64,000 nt of DNA from Enterococcus gilvus ATCC BAA-350 (GCF_000407545.1 NZ_ASWH01000001.1:2557501-2621500); one strand, 5' to 3'; shown: positions 7,557 through 17,157, counted from the first letter of the stretch. Numbers and translations: made by a program. The notes: a model not told the origin generated them from the sequence alone.

Positions 7557-8384
7557 TTACTTATTTTTTATTTTCGGATCGAGATAATCCCGCATCCCAT
7601 CACCCACAAAATTGGCACCGATCGACATCGAGAAGATCGCGATCCCCGGAAAGGTAGAGATCCACCAATAGTTCATATTGTTGACGCCGTCAGAGACCAT
7701 CGAGCCCCATTCAGGTGTCGGTGGCTGCGTTCCCAAGCCTAAGAAACTTAGACCGGAAAAGGTCACGATCGCATTCCCGATGTCCAAGGTCGCCATTACT
7801 AAAAGTGAACCTAGCGCATTCGGAACGATCTCTTTGACTAAGATTCTGAGATGACTTGCGCCCAAGACCTTCGACGCGACGATGTACTCATTTTCTTTCA
7901 AGGTGATCACGAGACTGCGCATCAGCCGTGCATAGTTGGGCCACCAGATGATCGTCATCGCCAAGACCGAATTAAAAATACTCGGGCCTAATGCGGCTGC
8001 GATGACCATCGCCAAGATCAGCGGCGGAAAAGCCGCGATCAGCTCTGCAAACCGCATCATGATGTCATCCACGATCCCACCGACATAACCGGCGATCCCG
8101 CCATAGATAGTTCCGATGACGATCGTGATACAGACCGTCACTAAGCCTGCCGTGATGGACACACGGCTTCCCATCAATACCCGAGAGAACACGTCTCGGC
8201 CCAATTCATCAGTACCTAATAAATGCCCCGCTGAACCCGGTGCTAAAAAGCGGCCCATCATATCCTGTGCCAATGGATTTTTCGGAACGATCACGGGTGC
8301 GAGCACAGCGACGAGCACCCACAAAGCACAGATGACGATCCCTAATTTGAATAAAAAGTTTTTTTGCTTTAGTAGTCGTTTCAT
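7557..8384 (-). CDS. Peptide ABC transporter permease, DppC/OppC type
   Basis: 275 residues with the DppC/OppC layout: one N-terminal membrane segment, the conserved LLGTDELGRDVFSRVLMGSR stretch, then five more membrane segments. The EAA loop that contacts the ATPases reads EYIVASKVLGASHLRILVKE. It pairs with the upstream permease to form the channel of an oligo- or dipeptide importer. The start codon overlaps the stop codon of the preceding gene by one base (TGATG), so the two are translationally coupled. The substrate class cannot be settled from sequence. Confidence 0.92.
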   Translation of the reverse strand: MKRLLKQKNFLFKLGIVICALWVLVAVLAPVIVPKNPLAQDMMGRFLAPGSAGHLLGTDELGRDVFSRVLMGSRVSITAGLVTVCITIVIGTIYGGIAGYVGGIVDDIMMRFAELIAAFPPLILAMVIAAALGPSIFNSVLAMTIIWWPNYARLMRSLVITLKENEYIVASKVLGASHLRILVKEIVPNALGSLLVMATLDIGNAIVTFSGLSFLGLGTQPPTPEWGSMVSDGVNNMNYWWISTFPGIAIFSMSIGANFVGDGMRDYLDPKIKNK

Positions 8385-9406
8385 CAGCTGTACCTCACTC
8401 TCGGATCAATGACCCCATAAAGAATATCAATGAAGAGATTCAATACCACATTGATCATCGCGATCAGCAATGAGACCCCGCAGATCGCTGGAAAGTCTAG
8501 TGTGGTCGCTGAAAGATACGCATATTGTCCGATTCCCGGCCACGAGAAGATCTTCTCAACGAACACCATCCCGCCTAACAGATTGCTAAAGCCCATCCCC
8601 ATCACGGTGATGACTGGGATCAAGGCATTTCCCAACGCGTGCCGCAACACGATCTGGCGCTGCGACAATCCCTTTGCTTTCGCTGTTCGAATGTAGTCCA
8701 GCGAAGAAACCTCCAACAAATTCGAACGCGTCTGCCGCGAGATCAGTCCCATCGTGAAGAATCCAAGGACGATCGCCGGCAAGATCAAATGAGACAGCGC
8801 GTCATTCAACAGTGTCCAATTTCCGCTCGTCAATGCATCCAGCACATACAGGCCGGTCCCCCCAGTGGGTGCGGACACCCGCGAACTGACTCGCCCGCCC
8901 CCTGGGAACAAGCGCCATTTTGAATAAAACAGCAGCAGCATGACTAATGCGAACCAGAAGTTCGGGATCGAGACCCCGCTGATTGAGATCGTACGAACTA
9001 GATAATCAAACGGCTTGTTGCGGTAAACGGCAGAGATGATCCCAAACGTGATCCCGAATAAAACAGCGATCAGCATCGCCATGATGGAGAGTTCCAAAGT
9101 TGCAGGGAAAAACTGTTTTAAATCACTGATAACCGGATTACCAGTACGAATCGAAATCCCTAAATCCCCCCGCAGCAAATTGCTCAGGTAGATAAAATAT
9201 TGTTCCATTAGCGGTTTGTCCAATCCCCAACGGGCTTTATACGCCGCTACTGCTGCAGGATCGCTCATCGCATTTGGACTCATGTTTGATGCGATCGGAT
9301 CACTGGGAACGAGGTGGGAGATCATGAATACCAAAAACGTCACCCCAATGATCAAAAAACAGACAAACACGAAGCGCCGTAATAAAAATCTAGCCATATT
9401 CCTCAT
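8384..9406 (-). CDS. Peptide ABC transporter permease, DppB/OppB type
   Basis: 340 residues. The DppB/OppB N-terminus (FLLRRFVFVCFLIIGVTFLVFMISHLVPSDP) is followed by the PLMEQYFIYLSNLLRGDLGIS family motif and five further membrane segments. The EAA motif reads DYIRTAKAKGLSQRQIVLRHALGNALIP. Membrane component of the importer, between the binding protein gene and the second permease gene. GGGG lies 9 bases before the start. Confidence 0.92.
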   Translation of the reverse strand: MRNMARFLLRRFVFVCFLIIGVTFLVFMISHLVPSDPIASNMSPNAMSDPAAVAAYKARWGLDKPLMEQYFIYLSNLLRGDLGISIRTGNPVISDLKQFFPATLELSIMAMLIAVLFGITFGIISAVYRNKPFDYLVRTISISGVSIPNFWFALVMLLLFYSKWRLFPGGGRVSSRVSAPTGGTGLYVLDALTSGNWTLLNDALSHLILPAIVLGFFTMGLISRQTRSNLLEVSSLDYIRTAKAKGLSQRQIVLRHALGNALIPVITVMGMGFSNLLGGMVFVEKIFSWPGIGQYAYLSATTLDFPAICGVSLLIAMINVVLNLFIDILYGVIDPRVRYS

Positions 9407-9430
9407 ACACTTTTGCCCCTTGCCTTTTGG

Positions 9431-11035
9431 TTAGTTGATCTCAACATCTTGGAAATTGATTTTTTGTACTTCGAAGTAGTTCACGCCTTTTAAGTTGTCA
9501 CGGTAGGCCAATACTTTCGGATGTTGAACTAAGAACGCGTATGGCATATCGTTCGCCAATAGTTTTTGTAATTCCTCTGATGCGGCCACTCGTTTGTCTT
9601 CATCAGATTCTGTTTGGATCGTTTTCTTCAATTCCTCCATCTTCGTATTCGAAGTATCCATCCATTTCGCCCGTTCGCCGACTGTGTCGCCTGGTAAAAA
9701 GACTAACTGGTTATTGATCTCCATATAGTCTGGATGCCAATGCATCAGCAAGAAGGCTTCTTTCCCTTCGCGATACGAATCGATAACGACCCCGATCTCA
9801 GAAGTTTCGATCTTGGCATTGATCCCGATTTTTTCTAAATCGTCTTTGATCTTTTGTCCTAAGGTCGTCCATGACATTCCCTCTGTATCAAAGTTCGCCA
9901 CGGTGAATTTCACTTCAAAGCCGTCCTTGTAGCCGGCTTCCTCCATCAATTTCTTCGCTTCGTCTAAATCTTGATAATCTTCTTCTTTTTCTAACGCGCC
10001 GGTAAATCCTTTTGGTACGATATCTAACGGCAAGACAGATTTATCGCCTGAGATTTTCAACAGCTCTTTGTAATTGATCGCTTTACGAACTGCTTCTTGT
10101 ACTTTTGGATTCGCCATCGGTCCACCGATTTTTTCATCTTGGTTCATTAATAAGAAGGTCGTTGTCGAGCCGACGTAGTTTTTGATCTTCACGCCTTCTT
10201 GATCCTTCAATTGCGATACGTTGTCGACACCGATCCCTAACGCAATATCAATATCGCCTTGCTTCAACATTTGGATCTGAGTATTCACATCTGGGATCTC
10301 TTTACAGATCACTTTGTCATTCTTCACTTCGCCCCAGTATTCCTTGTTCTTGACCAAGCTCAATTCTTCGTTTTGTTTCCATTTGTCCAACGTGTACGCC
10401 CCAGAACCGGCAGAATTTGCATTCAGCCATTTTTCAGCCGTATCTTTAGAAGACGCGTCTTCTGCATCCGTTCCGCCGTGTTCTTTCACCACTTCAGAAT
10501 CCACGATCGCAAAAGAGTTGTTCGCCAGCTTCACTAAGAAGGCAGCATCCGGCTCCTTCAATGTGAATTTCACCGTGTAGTCATCCGGTGTTTCGATGTT
10601 TTCCACATTTTCTGTATGATGCGTCGTATTACTCTTCAGGTTTTTGGTCCGCATCACACTAAATTTCACGTCTTTTGAAGTCAATTCGTTTCCGCTTGAG
10701 AATTTCACGCCTTCTTTGATTTTGAAGGTATGCACCTTTTGCGAATCATCTAATTCATGAGATTCCGCTAATGAAGGCTCTGGAGTCGAGGATTCATACG
10801 TGCGATACAAATAGTCATACAACGCATAATAAACCATGTTCCCATAGACTTCATACCCATGATGAGGGTCCAAAGTTTTCAGATCAGAAGCCATCCCAAC
10901 TACCAATGTCTTGTCGCCATCCCCGCTGCCGCCACCATCGTTTGACCCGTCTGTGCTGCCGCCACCGCCGCCGCAGCCAGCGAGTGTCAACATCACTAAA
11001 CAAATGACGCTCCACAACATCTTTCCTTTTTTCAT
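9431..11035 (-). CDS. Peptide ABC transporter substrate-binding lipoprotein (SBP_bac_5)
   Basis: 534 residues. The signal peptide ends in the lipobox LAGC, so the mature protein is lipid-anchored at Cys21 and begins with a Gly/Ser/Asp-rich tether. The body matches family 5 solute-binding proteins: DLKTLDPHHGYEVYGN near the N-terminus, the YDYLYRTYESSTPEPSLAESHE signature region, then VPKGFTG and a C-terminal LLANDMPYAFLVQ. It captures peptides outside the cell for the two permeases. It lies between the ATPase and permease genes and is preceded by a perfect palindrome that may set its expression level. Confidence 0.93.
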   Translation of the reverse strand: MKKGKMLWSVICLVMLTLAGCGGGGGSTDGSNDGGGSGDGDKTLVVGMASDLKTLDPHHGYEVYGNMVYYALYDYLYRTYESSTPEPSLAESHELDDSQKVHTFKIKEGVKFSSGNELTSKDVKFSVMRTKNLKSNTTHHTENVENIETPDDYTVKFTLKEPDAAFLVKLANNSFAIVDSEVVKEHGGTDAEDASSKDTAEKWLNANSAGSGAYTLDKWKQNEELSLVKNKEYWGEVKNDKVICKEIPDVNTQIQMLKQGDIDIALGIGVDNVSQLKDQEGVKIKNYVGSTTTFLLMNQDEKIGGPMANPKVQEAVRKAINYKELLKISGDKSVLPLDIVPKGFTGALEKEEDYQDLDEAKKLMEEAGYKDGFEVKFTVANFDTEGMSWTTLGQKIKDDLEKIGINAKIETSEIGVVIDSYREGKEAFLLMHWHPDYMEINNQLVFLPGDTVGERAKWMDTSNTKMEELKKTIQTESDEDKRVAASEELQKLLANDMPYAFLVQHPKVLAYRDNLKGVNYFEVQKINFQDVEIN

Positions 11036-11069
11036 ACCTTGTACTCCTCCTTATGTTTGCTAAATGTAT

Positions 11070-11093
11070 TTAATTTTTCCTAGGAAAAATTAA
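11070..11093. repeat. Perfect 24-base palindrome between the ATPase and binding-protein genes
   Basis: TTAATTTTTC-CTAG-GAAAAATTAA reads identically on both strands. In the transcript it would form a 10-base stem with a CUAG loop, 20-odd bases before the ribosome binding site of the binding-protein gene. No T-run follows directly in the minus orientation, so a processing or stability element is more likely than a terminator. Confidence 0.6.
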
Positions 11094-11124
11094 GTCTGAT
11101 TAACACGCCGCTGAGGCACAAAAG

Positions 11125-12108
11125 CTACCCCTCTTTTTTATGTAAATGACAAGCCACAAAGTGATCGTCTTTTACTTCTGTCAGTTCAGGAACGTCAGTT
11201 TTGCATACCGCCATCGCGAATGGGCAACGCGTATGGAACTTACAGCCCGTTGGCGGATTTGCTGGACTCGGTACGTCTCCGGTCAGCACGATTCGTTCCG
11301 TCTTCGTCTTACTGATCGTCGGTGCTGCGGAGATCAAGGCCTTTGTATAAGGATGAAGCGTGTCGTTATACAGCGCATCCCGATCTGCCAACTCCACGAT
11401 ATTGCCTAAATACATCACCGCGATACGATCACATAAATGATAGACCACACCTAAATCATGAGATATAAACATATACGTAAGGTCCAATTGCTTTTGCAAT
11501 TCCACCAGCAAATTAATGACCTGTGCCTGAATCGATACATCCAACGCCGATACAGGCTCATCGCAAATGACGATCTCCGGCCGCAACGCCAATGCGCGGG
11601 CGATTCCGATCCGCTGCTTTTGCCCTCCTGACATTTCATGAGGGTATCGTTTTTTGTAATTGGTCGCCAACCCTACCATGGTCAGCAGCCGATCGATTTC
11701 TGTCTCGATCTCTGCTTTCGTCATGTCCTTCTTATGATGGATCTGAAAAGGCTCCGCCAAAATGTCCCGGATCTTGTTCCGAGGATTCAGACAAGCAGAC
11801 GGGTCTTGAAAAACAAGCTGGACTTTCGATCCAAAGGCGATTTTTTCTTTTCGATTCTTGAAGGCGCTGACATCTTGACCATCAATAATGATCGTTCCGT
11901 CCGTCATTGCCCCTAGGTTCAACATCGTCTTTCCTAGCGTGCTCTTGCCACAGCCGCTTTCTCCTACGATGCCGAATGTTTCTCCCTTGAATACCGTGAT
12001 CGACACATCGTCCACTGCCTTCAGCGTGCCTTTTTTTCCTTTACTGTCGCGGATCTCAAAATATTGCTTCACATGTGTCATTTCAATAATCGGTTCTTGC
12101 GTCCTCAT
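11125..12108 (-). CDS. Peptide ABC transporter ATP-binding protein, OppF/DppF type
   Basis: 327 residues. Walker A GESGCGKSTLGKT, Q-loop VFQDPSACLNP (the OppF-type insertion), ABC signature MSGGQKQRIGIARAL, Walker B EIVICDEPVSALD and the switch histidine in FISHDLG. The C-terminal oligopeptide extension has the Cys cluster GCKFHTRCPFA..VC, known in OppD/OppF/DppD/DppF and able to hold an Fe-S cluster in some members. It starts directly at the end of the other ATPase gene with no spacer. Energises the importer from the cytoplasm. Confidence 0.93.
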   Translation of the reverse strand: MRTQEPIIEMTHVKQYFEIRDSKGKKGTLKAVDDVSITVFKGETFGIVGESGCGKSTLGKTMLNLGAMTDGTIIIDGQDVSAFKNRKEKIAFGSKVQLVFQDPSACLNPRNKIRDILAEPFQIHHKKDMTKAEIETEIDRLLTMVGLATNYKKRYPHEMSGGQKQRIGIARALALRPEIVICDEPVSALDVSIQAQVINLLVELQKQLDLTYMFISHDLGVVYHLCDRIAVMYLGNIVELADRDALYNDTLHPYTKALISAAPTISKTKTERIVLTGDVPSPANPPTGCKFHTRCPFAMAVCKTDVPELTEVKDDHFVACHLHKKEG

Positions 12109-13101
12109 CTATGTCGTCACCTCGATCTCTTCTTCCGTCGAATACTTAAAGCAGCGAACCTTGCGCCCATGCTCGATCGTCGTGATCGCCGGACGTTTCT
12201 CCTTGCAGATAGGCATCGCGTAAGGACAACGGGGATGGAAGCTGCAACCCTTCGGCATGTCGTCCAATTGGGGAACGACCCCTTCGATGCTGCTCAATTC
12301 CCCCTTTTGATCGTTGATCGCAGGGATAGCCGCGATCAAGCCTTCCGTATAAGGATGCTTCGGATCATCAAGGATCTCACGGATCAACCCTTCCTCCACG
12401 ACTTTTCCGGTATACATCACGATCACGCGGTCACAAACTTCTGACACGACTCCTAAGTCATGTGTGATGAGAATGATCCCCATTTTGAGACGGTCCCTCA
12501 GCTCCTTCAGCACTTCCAGAATTTGCGCTTGGATCGTTACGTCGAGAGCAGTCGTCGGTTCATCGGCGATCAAGAGCTGCGGATCGCAAGCAAGCGCCAT
12601 GGCAATCATCACCCGTTGGCGCATCCCACCGGACATCTGATGGGGGTATTCATTGAAGCGTTGTTCCGGCGCAGGGATGCCGACGAGCTTCAACAGCTCG
12701 ATCGCCTTTTCCTTCGCCTCCGCCTTTGAACAGTCGGTATGGATCAGCATAGACTCGATGATCTGATTCCCGCATTTATGGAGCGGATTCAATGAAGTCA
12801 TCGGCTCTTGGAAAATCATCGCCAAGTGATTGCCGCGAAACTGCTGCTTCTCTTTTTCCTTCATTGCTACGAGATCCGTTCCCTTGAAGAGCGCTCGTCC
12901 CGACACACTGCTCGTGGATTCATCCAATAAGCCCATGATGCTCAAAGACGTCACACTTTTCCCGCTGCCGCTTTCGCCAACGATTCCTAACGTTTCATTT
13001 TCATTTAATAGAAGCTCTAAATTATTTACGGCAGTTACTTCTCCGTTATAGGTCCGAAATTTGACCGTCAGTCCTTCGACCCGCAGTAGTTCTTTCTCCA
13101 T
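12109..13101 (-). CDS. Peptide ABC transporter ATP-binding protein, OppD/DppD type
   Basis: 330 residues. Walker [15 protein letters not shown]-loop [11 protein letters not shown], signature [15 protein letters not shown], Walker [13 protein letters not shown] and LITHDLG. The C-terminal Cys motif is [15 protein letters not shown]. First gene of the five-gene importer operon (D-F-binding protein-B-C), downstream of a strong promoter with a ~120-base leader. It forms a heterodimer with the next ATPase. Confidence 0.93.
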   Translation of the reverse strand: MEKELLRVEGLTVKFRTYNGEVTAVNNLELLLNENETLGIVGESGSGKSVTSLSIMGLLDESTSSVSGRALFKGTDLVAMKEKEKQQFRGNHLAMIFQEPMTSLNPLHKCGNQIIESMLIHTDCSKAEAKEKAIELLKLVGIPAPEQRFNEYPHQMSGGMRQRVMIAMALACDPQLLIADEPTTALDVTIQAQILEVLKELRDRLKMGIILITHDLGVVSEVCDRVIVMYTGKVVEEGLIREILDDPKHPYTEGLIAAIPAINDQKGELSSIEGVVPQLDDMPKGCSFHPRCPYAMPICKEKRPAITTIEHGRKVRCFKYSTEEEIEVTT

Positions 13102-13227
13102 AAAATAATTAACTCCCTACCTTTTTATTTTTAATTAAAGATTAAAAAATAACTATAGTCTCTCATTTTAAAATTGGCTTTTTTCATTTCTTTTGCTCAA
13201 TATATCGTAAAAATATTTTATTTTTTG

Positions 13228-13255
13228 ATTATACCAGTTGAAGAAAGATTGTCAA
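13228..13255 (-). promoter_or_regulatory. Promoter of the peptide transporter operon
   Basis: Minus strand TTGACA, 16-base spacer, TGG-TATAAT: consensus -35, consensus -10 and an extended -10 TG. It is about 125 bases before the first ATPase gene. The rest of the 390-base gap holds only AT-rich sequence and the terminator of the gene to the right. Confidence 0.85.
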
Positions 13256-13420
13256 TATAAAGTTTTAAGCACCTTTTTTAGAAACTCAGTGATATCACCT
13301 CTCATTGCACTAAACCCAAAAACATTCAATTTATTATTAAATTATTCTGAGTGACAAAGATTTAAAAAAACTGTATTTTATTTTTCTTCTTTTAATGACA
13401 CTTTCAAGAACCTACAAATA

Positions 13421-13466
13421 ACAAAAAAGAACCTTCGACAGTTTTCTTTTAAAAACTGTCGAAGGC
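13421..13466. terminator. Terminator after the HAD-like gene
   Basis: Fourteen-base stem CCTTCGACAGTTTT/AAAACTGTCGAAGG with a 6-base loop. The minus-strand tail TTCTTTTTTG follows the gene ending at 13492. Confidence 0.88.
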
Positions 13467-13491
13467 TCTTGTTTTTCTATTGGACTAGCAG

Positions 13492-13926
13492 TTACATGAA
13501 GTTCTCGAAGCGACTCTCGATGATCCCCAGATGCAAGGCGTCAAAATCCCTAAACGACAGGCACGGAAAGGACTCCTTGTCACAATTTTCCGCCAAGTAG
13601 ATCGGTTTGAATCCGAGTGTTTTTGCTTTTTCAAGCTGCTCCAGCGATTTTGAGATAAAATTGACCTTTTGATGGGCCAGCTCTACCTGCAGGAAATCGA
13701 CTAGGCCATGAGGGATCGTTTCGGTTTCTTCCCCATTGATAGAAAAATCTAAATAATCTGCTAAATGCTGTTCCAGTAATACGTCGTTCATCGTTGCTTG
13801 ATCATAGAAAACTACACCGATTTGTTGCCCGCGGCTTTTCAGATAATCCAAGAGTTGGTGGATTTTCGTCTGATCTTCTTTCTTTAAAAAAATCGTCTCG
13901 CTTGAAAAGACAAATGTTTCGATCAT
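13492..13926 (-). CDS. HAD-like protein lacking the catalytic aspartate (hypothetical)
   Basis: 144 residues from the ATG at 13926, chosen because AAGGAGG lies 7 bases upstream; the longer open frame has no ribosome site. The pattern follows a small HAD phosphatase: an N-terminal strand (MIETFVFSSETIF), a LLDYLKSRGQQIGVV segment like the second motif strand, HGLVDFLQVEL, then LEQLEKAKTLGFKPIYL and FRDFDAL. However, the DxD nucleophile position reads SSE, so a phosphatase reaction is unlikely. This is a fold-level guess, and the function is unknown. Monocistronic. Confidence 0.5.
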   Translation of the reverse strand: MIETFVFSSETIFLKKEDQTKIHQLLDYLKSRGQQIGVVFYDQATMNDVLLEQHLADYLDFSINGEETETIPHGLVDFLQVELAHQKVNFISKSLEQLEKAKTLGFKPIYLAENCDKESFPCLSFRDFDALHLGIIESRFENFM

Positions 13927-14113
13927 TTCGTTTCCTCCTTGTGTCTTATTATTGTGCATATTTTCACTAATAATAACAAAATTTTTATTGCCCACTCTAT
14001 GTTGTTCTTCCTTTACAATAAAGTCTCCATTTTATTAGCTCCCCTTTAACCTACAGCATTTTAAAAAAGCTGTCAACGATTTGTGTTTTATTTCACAAAA
14101 TATTTTTATGAAC

Positions 14114-14150
14114 AAGAAAAAGAAGCCCACGACATCCGTCAAAGGCTCCT
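14114..14150 (-). terminator. Probable terminator of the DgaEF operon
   Basis: Minus strand AGCC...GGCT stem with an inner GACG/CGT pairing, followed by TCTTTTTC. Imperfect but correctly placed after the aldolase gene. Confidence 0.55.
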
Positions 14151-14158
14151 AGAGTAGA

Positions 14159-14896
14159 CTAAAGAACTTCTTTTACCATAGCTAACAATTTTTCAACGTC
14201 CTCAGGGCGTGTATTCCCTGTCGCTGAATCAATGATCGAGCTGTAAATATGAGGAATCACCTTTTCAACCCCCGCATCCAAAGCGATTTGAAGGATTTCT
14301 TGGAAGTTCTCCAAATCGATGCCGCCCGTTGGCTCAAGATAAAAATCATTTTCTGCGCACGCCTTTGCTACTGCCTGGTATTCCTCTTTGCAGGTCAAGC
14401 CCTTCATCGGGAAATACTTAAGGGAACTCCCCCCCATATCCTTCAAAAGCGCGATGGCAGTCTCAATAGGTACGATCGCCTCTATTGTTTGGGCGCTCAA
14501 AGGACCTGTGGCAATATTGACGTACCCCACTTTGCCGCAAGGAGAGACCAGTCCGTTGATCACTGTCTCCTTTTGTCCTAACAGCGCACGCGAGGTTCCC
14601 ACACCTGTAAATACTTGATTGACGTGATGCGGCTGCAATTCGCCAGAGATCCGCGAGACCATTTGGCTTTGGTTGGGATTACCGGCACCCAAGCCAACAG
14701 ACAACGCGTTTTCCGTCGCCTCCTGATAGTTCTTCATATCTGTGATGGCGGCCTCATCACTGGTGTAGTTCTTTGATAGCACACCTAAAACGACGTGCCC
14801 TTCTGCCGCTTCGTAACATTCACGCGCGTTTTCGACTGAATTCGCTAAAACATTCAGACACACGCGATCTTTATAATATTTTGGTGTCAATGACAT
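14159..14896 (-). CDS. dgaF: KDGP aldolase family protein (DgaF)
   Basis: 245 residues matching the DgaF family of 2-dehydro-3-deoxy-6-phosphogluconate-type aldolases, which cleave the keto-deoxy acid phosphate to pyruvate and glyceraldehyde-3-phosphate. Recognisable parts are the N-terminal YKDRVCLNVLANSVENA, the Gly-rich GLGAGNPNQS, SLKYFPMKG with the Schiff-base Lys candidate, and FYLEPTGGIDLENF, the phosphate-binding end of the TIM barrel. Last gene of the operon. In Salmonella, DgaF acts after DgaE in D-glucosaminate use; here the natural substrate depends on the uncharacterised upstream genes. The symbol is by family and the physiological role is inferred. Confidence 0.85.
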   Translation of the reverse strand: MSLTPKYYKDRVCLNVLANSVENARECYEAAEGHVVLGVLSKNYTSDEAAITDMKNYQEATENALSVGLGAGNPNQSQMVSRISGELQPHHVNQVFTGVGTSRALLGQKETVINGLVSPCGKVGYVNIATGPLSAQTIEAIVPIETAIALLKDMGGSSLKYFPMKGLTCKEEYQAVAKACAENDFYLEPTGGIDLENFQEILQIALDAGVEKVIPHIYSSIIDSATGNTRPEDVEKLLAMVKEVL

Positions 14897-14957
14897 AATT
14901 GCTTGTTCCCCATTTCGATTGATTTAATTTCCTCTTGCTGCAATTGGTTCCGCTGAT

Positions 14958-16046
14958 TTACAAAATCTCCTTCAGCCGGCTCACGATCTTCGCCATTTCC
15001 TCTTCTTTTACGGCACGAATATCGAATTCGATTATGCCGTTGTTGGCTTGGTATTCGCGGGTATAAATAGCAGGATCTTCCGCCTTCAAAGCCGCGATCA
15101 CGGCTTTCGCTGATCCCTTTTCTATTTTCACACTGGCACGATAAATGTCGCGACCTGCCCCATCCTGAACCACCGATGCCGTCAAACCATCGATCTGATT
15201 GAGTGCTTCGAAAAAAGGAGTCAATCGCCTCTTCATCGACTCGCCAGTCTCAGCGCCCATCTTTAGTCGATCTTCCACGGCTTGTGTTAGACCCAGAATA
15301 GTGTCTTTCCCGATCTTCATGGCCCGACCAATGCCTTTCCCCTGCATACGTACCCACTCAATATATGAAGCTTTGCCGAGCACTAATCCGCTGCTGGGAC
15401 CTTCAAGAGCCTTCGCTCCAGAGTAGATCACCAGATCCGCACCGGCTTGACTGTATTTAAACAGGTCTTCTTCCGCTGCGGCATCTACGATCAAAGGCAA
15501 GTGATGCTTTTCAGCCACCGCAGCTGCCTCAGTCACTGTCAGCATGCTTTTTTGTACCGTATGATGGCTTTTGATATAGAGCAGCGCTGCGGTGTTTTCT
15601 GTGATCATCATTTCCATTTGTTCTGGTGAACAGCCATTGGCATAGCCGGCTTCAATGACGTGACCGCCTCCTTGGTTCACCATCACTTCAACGGGGGTCC
15701 CATAGTCGACATTGTGCCCCTTCGGCAAAAGGATCTCCCGCTTCGTGATCCGCGTCGTGTAGGGATGGTAGGCGTGATAAAGACTGCCCTCACCGATCAC
15801 CGCCGCGACGGATTGTGCGATCCCAGCGGAGGCCGAGGACACGATCTGCGCGTCCTCCACCTTAAGAAGCTCTGCGAGATAAGCGCCTGTCTGGATCAAC
15901 AAGTCACTCATTTCAAAGAAGTGTTCGCCGCCGAAGCGCTGTGCCGCGAGAACTGATTCTGACACTTTTGATACGCCTAAGATCGTCATCTTTCCTGAGG
16001 CGTTGATGACCTCCTTCAAGCCAAATTTGTCATAGCTCATTGTCAT
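14958..16046 (-). CDS. dgaE: DgaE family PLP-dependent ammonia lyase
   Basis: 362 residues from the ATG at 16046 (GGAGG 8 bases upstream); the frame is open five codons further but without a site. It belongs to the SelA-like DgaE family, which removes ammonia from amino-sugar acids such as glucosaminate-6-phosphate to give the 2-keto-3-deoxy product. Motifs include INASGKMTILG near the start, SSASAGIAQSVAA (cofactor phosphate cup), LIVDAAAEEDL (Asp to the pyridine nitrogen) and DLVIYSGAKALEGPSSG, whose Lys should carry PLP. The start lies inside the end of the amidohydrolase gene (17-base overlap), so translation is coupled. Confidence 0.88.
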   Translation of the reverse strand: MTMSYDKFGLKEVINASGKMTILGVSKVSESVLAAQRFGGEHFFEMSDLLIQTGAYLAELLKVEDAQIVSSASAGIAQSVAAVIGEGSLYHAYHPYTTRITKREILLPKGHNVDYGTPVEVMVNQGGGHVIEAGYANGCSPEQMEMMITENTAALLYIKSHHTVQKSMLTVTEAAAVAEKHHLPLIVDAAAEEDLFKYSQAGADLVIYSGAKALEGPSSGLVLGKASYIEWVRMQGKGIGRAMKIGKDTILGLTQAVEDRLKMGAETGESMKRRLTPFFEALNQIDGLTASVVQDGAGRDIYRASVKIEKGSAKAVIAALKAEDPAIYTREYQANNGIIEFDIRAVKEEEMAKIVSRLKEIL

Positions 16047-17142
16047 AAATGGCGCCTCCAATAATTGTTTTCACTGGTTTGATCACTTCTTTTGCTACAC
16101 GTGTGAAGCCGTTTGAATCCGTCAGTACTTTTTCACCGTCTTCCACATCAAAGATCGTGATGTCCGCGTCAAAGCCTGCTGCTAAACGCCCTTTTTTCTC
16201 TAAATGGAAACAGCTCGCCGGAACAACGGTCACCTTCTCAAGAATCTCTTCCCATGAATAGCCTAAGACCCGCAGCTTTTCCATCGTGGTCGCCAAATCA
16301 TACACCGGTCCATTCTCACGATTGCGGTGATAAATATCTGTACTGATAGTCGTTGCTTTGATGCCTTCTTTTAACGCCCTCTCTGCAACATGGAAATTAA
16401 AGCTGTCCGTCCCATGCCCAATGTCAAAGACGATCCCTTTTTCATAGGCAGCTCTCGCAAAATCCTTGATCTGATCGGTCTCTTGATCTAAGATCCCGTT
16501 CGGCTTGCCATTGAAGCAATGCGTCAGCACATCGCCTTCATCGAGGAGCGCCAATACGTCTCGCAGTTCCGGCGGTGCCGATCCAATGTGGATCATTAAT
16601 GGCAGGTCGTCGTTTTCTTGTTGGATCTCCTTTGCCAGCTCTAACGGTGTGATTCCATTCTCTCCCACGACCGTCTTGCTCATGCGTGCCTTCAAGCCAA
16701 TGACGAACTGGGGAAGCTCAGCGATCCGTGCTTTTACCAAGTCTGCTTGGATCTTCGACAGATCCGCTAATTCGTCCTGCTCGACGATCCCCCACTTAGA
16801 GATATTCATTAGCGCGTAGACATTGGTTTTCACCTTCTTCGCAAGCTCATAGAAATCACCGATATTTTCCGCGCCAGTCGTTCCCGCATCGATCACGGTC
16901 GTAACACCTTTTGTTACACCGATCTCATCTGGGTAATCATAATAGAGGCTCATTTTTTCGTAGCAATGTACGTGATCATCGATCCAACCAGCAGAAACAT
17001 AATGTGCACCGGCTAAGTCGATCACCTCTTTTGCAGAGGATTCGATCTGTGTGTCCACGTTTAAGATCACGCCATCTTTTATCGCAACTTCTACTTTTTC
17101 TCCGTCCATCCGTTTGCCGTTTTTGATTAATACATCAAACAT
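16030..17142 (-). CDS. Amidohydrolase/deacetylase family metallohydrolase (EF0837-like)
   Basis: 370 residues of the binuclear amidohydrolase superfamily. Metal ligands are visible in order: HVH in IDDHVHCYEK, the carboxylated Lys in VIGLKARMSK, His in LMIHIGSAP, His in VLTHCFNG and FDIGHGTDSF, and the late Asp in ISTDIYHRN. Relatives EF0837 (E. faecalis) and Atu3266 were first annotated as dihydroorotase or adenine deaminase and later shown to act on N-acyl/acetylated acids. Within this operon it most plausibly deacylates an N-acyl amino-sugar acid before DgaE acts, which is an inference. It is followed by dgaE with overlap and preceded by DUF4310 at a 15-base spacing. Confidence 0.88.
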   Translation of the reverse strand: MFDVLIKNGKRMDGEKVEVAIKDGVILNVDTQIESSAKEVIDLAGAHYVSAGWIDDHVHCYEKMSLYYDYPDEIGVTKGVTTVIDAGTTGAENIGDFYELAKKVKTNVYALMNISKWGIVEQDELADLSKIQADLVKARIAELPQFVIGLKARMSKTVVGENGITPLELAKEIQQENDDLPLMIHIGSAPPELRDVLALLDEGDVLTHCFNGKPNGILDQETDQIKDFARAAYEKGIVFDIGHGTDSFNFHVAERALKEGIKATTISTDIYHRNRENGPVYDLATTMEKLRVLGYSWEEILEKVTVVPASCFHLEKKGRLAAGFDADITIFDVEDGEKVLTDSNGFTRVAKEVIKPVKTIIGGAIYDNEL

Positions 17143-17157
17143 CCTTCTGCCTTCTTT

